From: Bacteroidota bacterium
Lineage (GTDB): Bacteria; Bacteroidota; Bacteroidia; B-17B0; Aurantibacillaceae
DNA length: 64,000 nucleotides
Assembly: GCA_018267655.1 (NCBI GenBank)
Contig: JAFDYB010000065.1
Span: 23,647-87,646, forward strand
Direction: 5' to 3'
Shown here: positions 53,280-62,308 of the stretch, piece after piece
Numbering within the stretch: position 1 is the first letter of the stretch
Layout of the letters: every line of letters starts with the position of its first letter
Notes under the pieces: model-generated
Databases searched by the model: none
Told to the model about the DNA's origin: nothing
What the model saw: only the letters and a program-made list of their open reading frames with translations
Position numbers and translations under genes: made by a program

Positions 53280-55457
53280 TTAATTTATAACAAGTTTATT
53301 AGTAATAACTGTGCCATTAATATTTACATTAACAAAATATATTCCTTTTGCTAAGCTGTTGTTTTGATTTAATGTAATTGTTTGTTCGCCTGAATTATAG
53401 CTAGTTTCATCAGTTGAAATTATTTGTTTTCCTAAAACGTCAACAATGCTTGCTTTCACTTTTGCGCCATCGTTTAAAGTAAATTTCAAATTAACCGCTC
53501 CATTGCTTGGATTTGGATAAACTTCAAATTGGTATTTAGCATTTAATTCTTTTAACCCGGCTGTGGTGTTTATTAAGTTTAAAGCGTCAATAAACATACG
53601 GTTACCATAGCCATTTGTTGGGTCTTCTGTAAATTGGAATTGCATTAATACATTTGATGATGTTTTAACTGAGTTCCAAATAGGAGTGTTGTTACTTAAG
53701 GTTAAGGTTTTCCACTGGCTAAGTGTAGGCACAAAAGGTGTTGAAGAGATACCGCCCGAACCTGATTGCATCTGCGAAGCCGAAAGTGATGCTAAAGATT
53801 GCCACGAACCTCCGCAGTCTTTACTTACCAAAACTGTAAAAATATCTCCATTTGAAGCGGAATTTCTTGCATAAGCGTAATTAATAGTTAAAGTATTGCC
53901 CGGTAAAGCTGCAAAATTAATCATTGGCGTTTGCAAAGTGCTTACTTGAGTAGGAGGATTGTTTGCTCCCTCTATATAAAACGAGTAAAAACCATCGTAC
54001 GCCGCCATGTTAGTTTGAGTCCAATTTGTATTTGGTGTGTTTGCACCAATTACTTGCCAGTTTGTAGGCAAACCTTGATTTGCAGTACTTTCAAAGCTTT
54101 CAAACCAAGTACCATTAATTTGGGCAGTACCGTTTAATATAGTGATGTTTTGAGTAGAACTGCTTGAACCAGATGCATTGCCTGCTATAAGTGTTATAAC
54201 TGATGTTCCGGGATTTGGAAAATTAATTGCTGTAACTGAATTGTTTGGGCTTGCTACAACTGCACCATTTGAGGCTGTCCATGTCCAGCTTGTAACAGGA
54301 GCATTTGAAGACATATCTTTAAATGTTAAAGAATTGCCAGAGCAAACTGTGTAAGAATTTGTTGTTGATAAAAAAAATGAAATTGGAGCGCATACTACAG
54401 TTGTGTTAAATACACCTGTTGATGTTAAATTTCCAGATGAGCTAACATTTACACGATTTGCAACTGATGATACTGCTGCATTTCTCATTGCAGTGGTTTG
54501 TAATGTTGTAAAGTTTCGAGGGCAACTGGCATAATTCATAATATTTTGAACGTTATTTAAGTTATTCATAGGAGCGTATGTTTGCGAACAAGCAGACGTA
54601 TTACTTGCCGGACAAAATGATTGTTCTCCTTTAGTTATAGGCGTATCTTGTATGCCATCATCGCCACATGATACACCAGGGCTATTGGTTGAGCCCCAAG
54701 TGTGCTTTAAATTAAACCAGTGGCCAATTTCATGACTTAAAGAACGCGCATCAATAGGAGAGTTTTGTCCTAAAAACTGGTAGTTATACACAACCACATC
54801 TTGCGAAGCTCCGGTTCCCCATGTTCCTGGTAAGTATGTATAACCTACAATAACTAAGCCGGGTGCCAAAGTTCCGCTAGGCGTAATAGCTTGAACTACA
54901 TATACATTTAAATACCTTGTAGGATCCCATGTATAGCTATAATAACCAGGAGTGTATGCTTGTGACTGATTCCATACGGTTTTTACAGGGTCGTAATGAT
55001 GTACGATACCACTGGTGCAATTACCCGAAGGATCGAGGTGAGCTAGCATAAACACCATGTTTGAATTAATATAAGAGGTTTTAAAAGGTTGAGCTATTGA
55101 TGCTGTATCGGTATTCATACGCGCATAATCTAAATTAACCCAATTTAAAGCATTAATACAAGTTTGATCGCTTACGTTTTCTGAACCCCCTGCATGTAAG
55201 ATGTGAAACACTACCGGAATAGTATATGAAACAGCAGATGTTGTTTTTTGATTATCTCTATTTTTAATGGCTTCGTTGTAGCTGTTTTCAAGCAATTTTT
55301 GATTTGTTTCGTAACGAGATTTTGCTGAAGGGTCGTTTGCAAAAACTTCCTCCATTGCTGCAAATGTATTGCAGGGCTGAATAGTTCGCCCGGTTTGAGC
55401 AAACATTCCAATCGACATTGCTGACGATAAAGCGAGTGTTAATAATTGTGTTTTCAT
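53280..55457 (-). CDS. Secreted M43-like zinc metalloprotease with PKD domain and T9SS sorting domain
   Basis: 725 residues. A signal peptide (residues 1-20) is followed by a pappalysin-type M43 domain: HEIGHWFNLKH at 242-252 gives the zinc ligands (the usual Gly is Asn249, as in other bacterial M43 proteins I recall), with the Met-turn NIMNYASCPRNFTTLQ. Next comes a PKD-like domain (about 365-445; SWTWTASNGAVVASPNNSVT), a jellyroll-like region, and a type A T9SS C-terminal domain (YQFEVYPNPSNGAVNLKF ... GIYFVNVNING). It is exported to the cell surface or medium by the gliding-associated T9SS. It shares a short gap with the SPFH gene upstream and ends in a terminator. Confidence 0.94.
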   Translation of the reverse strand: MKTQLLTLALSSAMSIGMFAQTGRTIQPCNTFAAMEEVFANDPSAKSRYETNQKLLENSYNEAIKNRDNQKTTSAVSYTIPVVFHILHAGGSENVSDQTCINALNWVNLDYARMNTDTASIAQPFKTSYINSNMVFMLAHLDPSGNCTSGIVHHYDPVKTVWNQSQAYTPGYYSYTWDPTRYLNVYVVQAITPSGTLAPGLVIVGYTYLPGTWGTGASQDVVVYNYQFLGQNSPIDARSLSHEIGHWFNLKHTWGSTNSPGVSCGDDGIQDTPITKGEQSFCPASNTSACSQTYAPMNNLNNVQNIMNYASCPRNFTTLQTTAMRNAAVSSVANRVNVSSSGNLTSTGVFNTTVVCAPISFFLSTTNSYTVCSGNSLTFKDMSSNAPVTSWTWTASNGAVVASPNNSVTAINFPNPGTSVITLIAGNASGSSSSTQNITILNGTAQINGTWFESFESTANQGLPTNWQVIGANTPNTNWTQTNMAAYDGFYSFYIEGANNPPTQVSTLQTPMINFAALPGNTLTINYAYARNSASNGDIFTVLVSKDCGGSWQSLASLSASQMQSGSGGISSTPFVPTLSQWKTLTLSNNTPIWNSVKTSSNVLMQFQFTEDPTNGYGNRMFIDALNLINTTAGLKELNAKYQFEVYPNPSNGAVNLKFTLNDGAKVKASIVDVLGKQIISTDETSYNSGEQTITLNQNNSLAKGIYFVNVNINGTVITNKLVIN

Positions 55458-55476
55458 GTTATGTTGTTGGTTGTGT

Positions 55477-56415
55477 TTATTTTGTTTTTGAGTTGTTTGT
55501 AACGTTTAATTGGTTTATAGCCATCATTTCTCTAATATTTTTCTGCATTCCATCTAAGCTGCCATCTAAGAAAATAACATTCCCTTTTCCCTCTTGAGCA
55601 AAGTTTTTTACTGATTCTGTCCACATACTAAATAAAATTAGTGAAGAGTCTAAATTAGCATCTTCCATTTCCTTAGCTGCACCGGCCATACCTTTTGCAA
55701 CCTCTTGCCTAAACAGCGCTATTCCCTGTCCTTTTAATTGCGAAGCCTCTTTTTCAGCATGTGCAGATATTTTTATGGCATTACCTTCTGCTTCTGCTGC
55801 TTTAGTTTTTGTAATTAATAAGGCTTGTCCTTCGTTTTCAGCGGCAGCCTTTAAATTATTACTTGCTACCACTTTTGCCATGCTGCGCATTACTTCTTCA
55901 TCGAAGTTAATGTCGTTTAGCTGCAAATCTATCAAATGATAGCCCCATTCTTCTAGTGTTTTATCGAGTTGGTCTTTAACCGCTTCAACTATTTCTCGTC
56001 TTAACGAAAGCACTTCTGCTTGCTTTTTTGTAGCAACATAAGCTCTTACTGAACCTTCTACGGAGCGTACTAAGGCTTGCATAAAATTTCTGTCGTCAAT
56101 AAACTTAAAGGCAACATTTTTTATAGTTTGCTCATCGCTGTTTACCACCGCATAAAGTAGCATAGCCGTAAAATTTACATTTGCTTGATCGATGGTTACT
56201 GCCTGAAAACCCATTTCTGCACTCCGGTTTTGAACGGATACTTTTTTAAATACTTTTTCGATTAAAGGAATCTTGAAGTTTAGTCCTGGTCTGAGTATTC
56301 GGTTAAATTTTCCAAAAATAGTAGTTACGCCAACAGTAGCTTGCTGAATGGTTGTAAATGATGTTATAACAACAATAAAAACAAACACAAGAAAAATAAT
56401 TAAAAATGGTGCCAT
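55477..56415 (-). CDS. SPFH/Band 7 (stomatin-like) membrane protein
   Basis: 312 residues. An N-terminal membrane helix (MAPFLIIFLVFVFIVVITSF) is followed by the SPFH domain (residues about 30-185: TIFGKFNRILRPGLNFKIPL, VEGSVRAYVATKKQAEVLSL) and a Glu/Ala-rich coiled coil (AAAENEGQALLITKTKAAEA). These proteins form large membrane scaffolds and often recruit proteases or organise lipid domains. The protease gene follows only 19 bp later on the same strand, so the two are probably co-transcribed. Confidence 0.94.
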   Translation of the reverse strand: MAPFLIIFLVFVFIVVITSFTTIQQATVGVTTIFGKFNRILRPGLNFKIPLIEKVFKKVSVQNRSAEMGFQAVTIDQANVNFTAMLLYAVVNSDEQTIKNVAFKFIDDRNFMQALVRSVEGSVRAYVATKKQAEVLSLRREIVEAVKDQLDKTLEEWGYHLIDLQLNDINFDEEVMRSMAKVVASNNLKAAAENEGQALLITKTKAAEAEGNAIKISAHAEKEASQLKGQGIALFRQEVAKGMAGAAKEMEDANLDSSLILFSMWTESVKNFAQEGKGNVIFLDGSLDGMQKNIREMMAINQLNVTNNSKTK

Positions 56416-56695
56416 ATAAATAAACTTTTATAAAGTTAATAAATTATTCGTTTTCTCAAAAATAAAACAAAATATTTAACAAAACTACTTGTTTAAAAAC
56501 TTAAATGATAAAAAACTGAATAATAATATATTTTTCAGCTTCGTAAAAATTTTTATGGCTTTTTGCTTAACCATTTTAAAATTGTAATTTTTATTTTAGT
56601 AGCAATATAATTTTACAATATTTATCTAAAATATTACAATTATATTACACAAAATATTTGAAACTTTGTTTTGTTAATTATAAGAACATTAAATT
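56416..56695. promoter_or_regulatory. AT-rich regulatory region of the metal locus with TTACA boxes
   Basis: 280 bp without a gene between the divergent SPFH and HMA genes. It contains TTACA at 56613, 56634 and 56645 (steps of 21 and 11 bp), and the 9-mer ATTACAATT at 56633-56641 with its exact reverse complement at 56580-56588. AAACTTTG at 56661-56668 is a 7-of-8 -7 box just before the HMA gene. In so AT-rich a stretch chance is a real possibility. Confidence 0.4.
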
Positions 56696-56911
56696 ATGGA
56701 AAAGCAAGAATTGAAATTTAAAACAAACATTAATTGTGGTGGTTGCGTAGCATCGGTAAAGCCTCATTTAGACAATATAGCAGGCGTTAGTGAATGGAAT
56801 GTAGATACAATTAATCCGGATAAAATTCTTACACTAAAAACAGAAGGCGTAACCTCAGAACAAATTATAGAAATAATTCGAAAAGCAGGATTTAAATTAG
56901 AGAAAAGATAA
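56696..56911 (+). CDS. Heavy-metal-associated (HMA) domain protein, cytoplasmic
   Basis: 71 residues, a single HMA ferredoxin-like domain with the metal-binding CxxC at C14 and C17 (NINCGGCVASVKPHL) and the usual betaalphabeta pattern (VSEWNVDTINPDKILTLKTE). No signal peptide, so it resembles CopZ-type cytoplasmic chaperones for Cu(I) or another soft metal. First of a four-gene plus-strand cluster with an HYC_CC_PP protein, an exported HMA protein and a TonB-dependent receptor. Confidence 0.93.
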   Translation: MEKQELKFKTNINCGGCVASVKPHLDNIAGVSEWNVDTINPDKILTLKTEGVTSEQIIEIIRKAGFKLEKR

Positions 56912-56964
56912 GCAAGGCTCGTTTTGATTATTTAGATTAAAAAATTAATTTTGTATAACATTTA

Positions 56965-57378
56965 ATGAAATTTACATTTTATAAAATATTTTTTACAGTT
57001 CTTTTTGGTATTTATTTTTTTGCATCAATTGGCGTAAATGTTATTACTCATTACTGCGATGGTAAAGCTGAAAACGCAACGTTGTATTCAGAAACTACTT
57101 CTTGTTGCAGCGAAACCGAAAGCACAGAAGATACAAATAATAACGACTGCTGCAAAAACGAAAGTAAATTTTTATCCCTTCAAAATGAATTTACACACAC
57201 TAAAAATATTAATAGCAGCAAATTATTTTGGACTCAGCTTTATTTAATTATTGTAGCACCACACAATCATTCATTAACAGAAAACTTAGTAACTGTAAGT
57301 TATATTATTAATTCAAAATTTCGCCCTCCTAATTTAATTCAGCCAAATCTTATTGCGCAAAGTGTGATGCGTATATAG
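56965..57378 (+). CDS. HYC_CC_PP family small envelope protein
   Basis: 137 residues with an N-terminal hydrophobic segment (FYKIFFTVLFGIYFFASIGV) and the features that name the family: HYC at 29-31, Cys pairs at 47-48 and 62-63, and RPP at 120-122. The central part between the Cys pairs is acidic and Ser/Thr-rich. Two CC pairs plus the HYC Cys suggest soft-metal binding on the outer side of the membrane. The family has no established function that I know of; it recurs beside HMA proteins and TonB receptors, as here. Confidence 0.88.
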   Translation: MKFTFYKIFFTVLFGIYFFASIGVNVITHYCDGKAENATLYSETTSCCSETESTEDTNNNDCCKNESKFLSLQNEFTHTKNINSSKLFWTQLYLIIVAPHNHSLTENLVTVSYIINSKFRPPNLIQPNLIAQSVMRI

Positions 57379-57435
57379 TAATTAATTGAATTACCCCCAT
57401 GTTAATTATTCAATTATTTATTAAATCACATTAAA

Positions 57436-57777
57436 ATGAAATCAATAATCATAGCTATAGGCTTGTTTTTTATAGTACAAGCAAAAGCACAAACAACCAT
57501 AAAAACAGATTCTTTCCAAGTAAAAGGTAACTGCGAAGAGTGTAAAGAACGTATTGAAAATGCAGCAGATATTAAAGGAGTGAAAAATGCTAATTGGAAC
57601 GAAAAAACTAAAATGCTCGTAATAACCTACGACTCAAAAAAAACAGAATTAGATAAAATTGAATTGGCTGTATCAAAATCAGGACATGAAACTACACATC
57701 ATGCAGCCGATTTAAAAGCATATAATGGCTTACCAAAATGCTGTAAATACGAAACTACACATTGCGATAAAAAATAA
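57436..57777 (+). CDS. Exported heavy-metal-associated (HMA) domain protein
   Basis: 113 residues. A signal peptide ends near residue 19 (IVQAKAQ), so the protein is periplasmic. The HMA domain carries CxxC at C33 and C36 (GNCEECKERIENAADIKGVK). The C-terminal tail has further candidate ligands, HETTHH and CCKYETTHCDKK, giving two more His/Cys clusters. It could pass metal between the outer-membrane receptor and the inner membrane. It is 8 bp upstream of the receptor gene and clearly in its operon. Confidence 0.92.
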   Translation: MKSIIIAIGLFFIVQAKAQTTIKTDSFQVKGNCEECKERIENAADIKGVKNANWNEKTKMLVITYDSKKTELDKIELAVSKSGHETTHHAADLKAYNGLPKCCKYETTHCDKK

Positions 57778-57785
57778 TTGAGCTT

Positions 57786-60068
57786 ATGAGGAAGATTTGC
57801 TATGCCCTTTTAGGGCTGTTGCTGTCGTTACATGTATCGGCTCAACTTAAAGGTTATGTTTTAGAAATAACACAAAATAAAAAAGATACAAGTGCCTTGC
57901 CAGGCGTATCAGTATTTTGGGAAAATACAAACATTGCCACAACTACAAATGCAAACGGTTTTTTTTCAATCCCGGTAAATTTAGAAGCTACTAATAGGCT
58001 CGTAATTTCAATGATTGGGTATAAAAATGATACCATTGCAATTAAAGATACCTCTAAAATTGTTACCATACGCTTAAAAGGAGGTGTTGAATTAAATGAG
58101 GTGGAGGTAGTATATACTAGCACCGGCACCGAAATATCCTACCTTAATCCAATAAAAATAGAAACGCTTAACGAACGCTCATTAATGAAAGCAGCTTGTT
58201 GCAACTTATCTGAAAGTTTTGAAACAAATCCAAGTATTGATGTTAATTTTTCAGATGCTGTTACAGGCGCAAAGCAAATTCAAATGCTTGGCTTATCAGG
58301 ACAATATGCTCAAATTACAAAAGAAAATATGCCCTACTTACGCGGGCTGTCAAACGCATACGGTCTAACATTTATACCAGGCACTTGGATTCAATCAATT
58401 CAACTAAGCAAAGGAGCCGGATCGGTTGTTAATGGCTATGAGAGTTTAACAGGTCAAATAAATACCGAACTCCAAAACCCCGAAACATCTGATAAATTAA
58501 ATTTCAATTCTTATGTAAATCAAAATATGAGAAATGAATATAATTTAAATTTAAAGCATAGATTTAATGAGAAATTTTCCGTAGGAGTTTTGTCGCACGT
58601 GAGCTTTAATCCTGAAAATGAAGATATGAATGGAGATGGTTTTGTTGATATACCTACCGGAAAGCAATATAATATAATGAATAAATATGCTTATAAATCA
58701 GGAAAAGGTTTTGAAGCTCAGTTTGGAGGAAGTTATTTATTAGATGATAGAATTGGAGGTCAATTTTTAAACACAAACAATACAAAAAATATATGGGGCG
58801 AAAATACAGGAGGTATAAAAAAAGACACAACTCTGCTTTACAAAGTAGCTATTAAAAATGAAAAGTGGGAACTATACAGCAAAACAGGCTATGTGTTTCG
58901 TAATAAGCCTGGTACAAGCATGGGGCTTCAACTCTCATACCTTAACCATAATTTAGATAATAGTTATGGCACAAATACGTATAACGGCTTACAAAAAACT
59001 TTTTATGCTAATTATATTTACCAAGGCATTATACAAACCACTGCCAATACATTTAAAGTAGGAGCGAGTTATTTAAATGATTTTGTTGACGAATCGTACC
59101 GTTTATTCAAATACAACCGTAACGAAAAAGTTGCCGGTTCTTTTATTGAATTTGCGCACAACAATAGCGAAAACTTTAATATTGTTGCAGGGTTAAGAGC
59201 CGACTATCATAATTACTATGGTTTATTTTTTACCCCTCGTCTTCACTTGCGGTATGCGCTAAACGACAATAAAACTGTTTTCAGAATTAGTGGAGGCAGA
59301 GCCCTAAAAACGTCAAATATTTTTGCTGAAAATATGTCATTAATGGCATCATCGCGCGATTGGAATATTGTGGCTAGTAATTTTAAACTACCTTATGCTT
59401 TAAACCCTGAAATTGGTTGGAATTACGGGTTTAATTTCACCCAAAAAATGAAATTAAATTATAAAGAGGCCTATGTAACGCTTGATTTATATAGAACTGA
59501 TTTTACACAGCAAGTTGTAGTTGATATGGATTATAACACTCAACAAGTTTGGCTCTATAATTTAAACGGGCCATCGTTTTCAAATACTGCTCAAATTGAA
59601 TTTGGCTGGGAAATTCGCAAACGCTTAAATATAAAAACTGCATACAGATATGTTGACACAAAAGTAAATTACAAAACAGGGTTACTTCAAAAACCTTACG
59701 TATCAGTAAATAGAGCTTTTGTAAATATAAGTTACGAAACAAAAAATAAACATTGGTTATTTGATGCAACATTGCAATACAATGGTCAAAAGCGCTTACC
59801 TCAAACATATTCAAACCCAAATATGTATCAACGTACCAATTATTCACCTGGTTTTTATAATGTGCTTGCGCAAATAACCTACCTTGCTAAAATTCAAAAA
59901 GCCGATTTTAATTTTTATATCGGTGTTGAAAATGCATTAGATTATAAACAGCAAAACCCCATTATTGCCAGCGATGCCCCCTTTAGCAAATATTTTGATG
60001 CCAGCATGGTTTGGGGGCCGATATATGGAAGAATGTTGTATGCAGGATTAAGGTACAAAATAAAATAA
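57786..60068 (+). CDS. TonB-dependent receptor of the metal locus
   Basis: 760 residues. Signal peptide (to about residue 19), CarboxypepD_reg-like domain (about 20-100: GYVLEITQNKKDTSALPGVS), plug domain with the paired cysteines C138-C139 (MKAACCNLSESFETNPSIDV) and the plug signature SGQYAQITKENMPYLRGLSN, then a 22-strand-type barrel ending in LYAGLRYKIK. A Cys pair in a TonB plug is unusual and, next to two HMA proteins, points to copper or another soft metal or its chelate as ligand. Direction of transport should be inward by family rule. Confidence 0.93.
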   Translation: MRKICYALLGLLLSLHVSAQLKGYVLEITQNKKDTSALPGVSVFWENTNIATTTNANGFFSIPVNLEATNRLVISMIGYKNDTIAIKDTSKIVTIRLKGGVELNEVEVVYTSTGTEISYLNPIKIETLNERSLMKAACCNLSESFETNPSIDVNFSDAVTGAKQIQMLGLSGQYAQITKENMPYLRGLSNAYGLTFIPGTWIQSIQLSKGAGSVVNGYESLTGQINTELQNPETSDKLNFNSYVNQNMRNEYNLNLKHRFNEKFSVGVLSHVSFNPENEDMNGDGFVDIPTGKQYNIMNKYAYKSGKGFEAQFGGSYLLDDRIGGQFLNTNNTKNIWGENTGGIKKDTTLLYKVAIKNEKWELYSKTGYVFRNKPGTSMGLQLSYLNHNLDNSYGTNTYNGLQKTFYANYIYQGIIQTTANTFKVGASYLNDFVDESYRLFKYNRNEKVAGSFIEFAHNNSENFNIVAGLRADYHNYYGLFFTPRLHLRYALNDNKTVFRISGGRALKTSNIFAENMSLMASSRDWNIVASNFKLPYALNPEIGWNYGFNFTQKMKLNYKEAYVTLDLYRTDFTQQVVVDMDYNTQQVWLYNLNGPSFSNTAQIEFGWEIRKRLNIKTAYRYVDTKVNYKTGLLQKPYVSVNRAFVNISYETKNKHWLFDATLQYNGQKRLPQTYSNPNMYQRTNYSPGFYNVLAQITYLAKIQKADFNFYIGVENALDYKQQNPIIASDAPFSKYFDASMVWGPIYGRMLYAGLRYKIK

Positions 60069-60134
60069 ACGTTATTGTTAGTTAATTTTAAAAAGTTGTA
60101 AGTAAGGCGAGTAAAAACAACAATTCAATTTTCT

Positions 60135-60142
60135 TACCTTTG
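60135..60142 (+). promoter_or_regulatory. -7 box of trxA
   Basis: TACCTTTG, exact TAnnTTTG. Predicted transcript start about 60147, 21 nt before the ATG at 60168. No well-spaced -33 box is visible. Confidence 0.6.
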
Positions 60143-60167
60143 AAAATAATAAATAAAATTTAAAATT

Positions 60168-60485
60168 ATGGCATTAGAATTAACAGATTCAAACTTTGAA
60201 GAATTAGTATTAAAAAGCAACAAGCCCGTATTAGTTGACTTTTGGGCTGAATGGTGTGGCCCTTGTCGTATGGTTGGTCCCGTTGTTGAAGAGTTAGCAA
60301 AAGATTTTGAAGGAAAAGCAGTGGTTGGAAAAGTAAATGTTGACGAAAACTCAGATGTAAGTGCAAAATACGGCATTAGAAATATACCAACCTTATTAAT
60401 TTTTAAAAATGGTGAGGTTGTAGATAAACAAGTAGGCGTTGTTCCAAAAGCAACACTTTCAGGAAAAATTAGTGCTCATTTATAA
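60168..60485 (+). CDS. trxA: Thioredoxin
   Basis: 105 residues, classical thioredoxin size. The active site is WCGPC with C30 and C33, preceded by [11 protein letters not shown] and followed by the cis-Pro motif [15 protein letters not shown]. It reduces protein disulfides in the cytoplasm using thioredoxin reductase. Monocistronic, with its own -7 box and a strong terminator. Confidence 0.97.
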   Translation: MALELTDSNFEELVLKSNKPVLVDFWAEWCGPCRMVGPVVEELAKDFEGKAVVGKVNVDENSDVSAKYGIRNIPTLLIFKNGEVVDKQVGVVPKATLSGKISAHL

Positions 60486-60504
60486 TCAAAATTAATATTA
60501 AACT

Positions 60505-60535
60505 AAACCCATGGTAATTTCCATGGGTTTTTTAT
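60505..60535 (+). terminator. Rho-independent terminator of trxA
   Basis: AAACCCATGG at 60505-60514 and CCATGGGTTT at 60521-60530 form a perfect 10-bp stem with a 6-nt loop, followed by a T-rich tract. Confidence 0.88.
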
Positions 60536-60559
60536 TTTATATTTGAACATATTTTTAAA

Positions 60560-61216
60560 ATGAAATTTCATAAAGAAGGTTATCCAAGTTTATTTATTGT
60601 TGCAATTTTTAGTGCTATTATTTTATTTATTGCATATTATTTTTTTCCACAGTTTATTATTGCAAAACTATTTGCATATACCCTAAGTGCATTTTTACTA
60701 GTTACCATACTTCAATTTTTTAGAAGTCCTCAAAGAGAACCCGTGTTCGGCTTAAATTTAATTATTGCTCCTGCTGACGGAAAAATTGTGGTAATTGAAG
60801 AAACAGAAGAACAAGAGTATTTTAAAGAAAAGCGTTTACAGGTTAGTATTTTCATGAGTCCGATTAATGTTCATATTAACCGTTACCCAATTGCCGGCGT
60901 TGTAAAATATTTTAAATACCATCCCGGTAAATTTTTAGCAGCATGGGAGCCCAAAAGCAGCACCGACAACGAAAGAACCACTGTTGTTGTTAAAAACGAA
61001 AACGGTAAAGAAATATTATTTAGGCAAATAGCCGGTGCATTAGCACGCAGAATTGTTTGCTATTGCAAAGAAAATGACACGGCAAAACAATGTGGCGAAA
61101 TGGGTTTTATAAAATTTGGATCAAGGGTTGATTTATTCTTACCAATTGGTACAAAATTAAATGTAAAAATTGGAGATAAAGTTAAAGGCTCTCAAACAAT
61201 ATTAGGGGAGTGGTGA
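60560..61216 (+). CDS. psd: Phosphatidylserine decarboxylase, short (type A) form
   Basis: 218 residues with two N-terminal membrane helices (about 11-50), then the catalytic domain: PADGKIVVIE, SIFMSPINVHINRYPI with the catalytic His, and the self-cleavage site in IKFGSRVDLFLP, where cleavage between G187 and S188 makes the pyruvoyl group. The enzyme converts phosphatidylserine to phosphatidylethanolamine, the main lipid of Gram-negative membranes. Phosphatidylserine synthase is not in the window. Confidence 0.95.
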   Translation: MKFHKEGYPSLFIVAIFSAIILFIAYYFFPQFIIAKLFAYTLSAFLLVTILQFFRSPQREPVFGLNLIIAPADGKIVVIEETEEQEYFKEKRLQVSIFMSPINVHINRYPIAGVVKYFKYHPGKFLAAWEPKSSTDNERTTVVVKNENGKEILFRQIAGALARRIVCYCKENDTAKQCGEMGFIKFGSRVDLFLPIGTKLNVKIGDKVKGSQTILGEW

Positions 61217-61292
61217 TTTTTTTTGTATGATATCTGCGTGATAAATCTATTTTTAAAAACTAAAGTTACTAGAATAGTATTTGTGCTTTGAA

Positions 61293-62234
61293 TTAATTAA
61301 ACAAACTTTCAACAAAGTTTTTTGCATCAAATTCTTGAAGGTCTGTCATTTTTTCGCCAACGCCAATATATTTTACGGGGATTTTAAATTCGTCGCTTAT
61401 ACCTATTACAACACCGCCTTTTGCAGTGCCATCAAGTTTTGTTATTGCTAGTGATGTAACTTGTGTGGCAGCGGTAAATTGCTTGCATTGTTCAATTGCA
61501 TTTTGCCCTGTGCTGCCGTCAAGTACTAATAAAACATCGTGTGGGGCATCGGGTAAAACTTTTTTCATTACATTTTTAATTTTAGTTAATTCATTCATCA
61601 AATTAACTTTATTGTGCAAACGACCAGCAGTGTCAATTATAACTACGTCTGAGTTTTTTGCTTTTGCACTTGTAATTGTATCAAATGCAACACTGGCAGG
61701 GTCAGCCCCCATTCCTTGCGTTACAATATCTACACCAACCCGCTCACTCCAAATTTTTAATTGATCAACGGCAGCGGCTCTAAAAGTATCGGCTGCACCG
61801 AGCATTACTTTTTTTCCACTTTGTTTAAATTGATAGGCAAGTTTTCCTATGGTAGTAGTTTTACCAACACCATTTACGCCAACTACCAGTATAACATAGG
61901 GCGTTTGGGGTAAATTTTCTGTATTATTGATGTTATTTTCATTTAATACAAGTGCAATTTCGCTGCGTAATAAGTTGTTGAGTTCAGATGATGAAACATA
62001 TTTATCGCGCTTAACTCTTTCTTCTATGCGCTTAATAATTTTAATAGTTGTATTAACACCAACATCACCACTAATTAATATTTCTTCTAAATTATCAAGT
62101 ACATCTGCGTCAATGGAGGTTTTTCCGGCAACAGCCTTAGCTATTTTGCCAAAAAAACTTTCTTTTGTTTTTTCTAGCCCTTTATCAAGGCTTTCTTTAT
62201 TTTCGCGGTTAAAGAGTTTTGAAAAAAATCCCAT
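61293..62234 (-). CDS. ftsY: Signal recognition particle receptor FtsY
   Basis: 313 residues. A Lys/Glu-rich N-terminus and the NG domain: helix bundle, then the GTPase P-loop VGVNGVGKTTTIGKLA (G119 onward), the insertion box IIDTAGRLHNKVNLMNEL and AITKLDGTAKGG. The long acidic A domain of the E. coli protein is missing, as usual in Bacteroidota. It docks SRP-ribosome complexes to the Sec translocon. It follows the bL38 gene but is separated from it by a strong terminator. Confidence 0.97.
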   Translation of the reverse strand: MGFFSKLFNRENKESLDKGLEKTKESFFGKIAKAVAGKTSIDADVLDNLEEILISGDVGVNTTIKIIKRIEERVKRDKYVSSSELNNLLRSEIALVLNENNINNTENLPQTPYVILVVGVNGVGKTTTIGKLAYQFKQSGKKVMLGAADTFRAAAVDQLKIWSERVGVDIVTQGMGADPASVAFDTITSAKAKNSDVVIIDTAGRLHNKVNLMNELTKIKNVMKKVLPDAPHDVLLVLDGSTGQNAIEQCKQFTAATQVTSLAITKLDGTAKGGVVIGISDEFKIPVKYIGVGEKMTDLQEFDAKNFVESLFN

Positions 62235-62252
62235 TGTATAAAGGGTGTAAAA

Positions 62253-62286
62253 TAAAAAATTCTTTCCAATTGCCGGAAAGAATTTT
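62253..62286 (-). terminator. Rho-independent terminator between bL38 and ftsY
   Basis: On the minus strand AAAATTCTTTCC, a 7-nt loop and GGAAAGAATTTT form a perfect 12-bp stem followed by Ts. It lies between bL38 (ends 62309) and ftsY (starts 62234), so ftsY depends on readthrough or its own promoter. Confidence 0.85.
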
Positions 62287-62308
62287 AAAAACTAGTTCAT
62301 TTATAATT

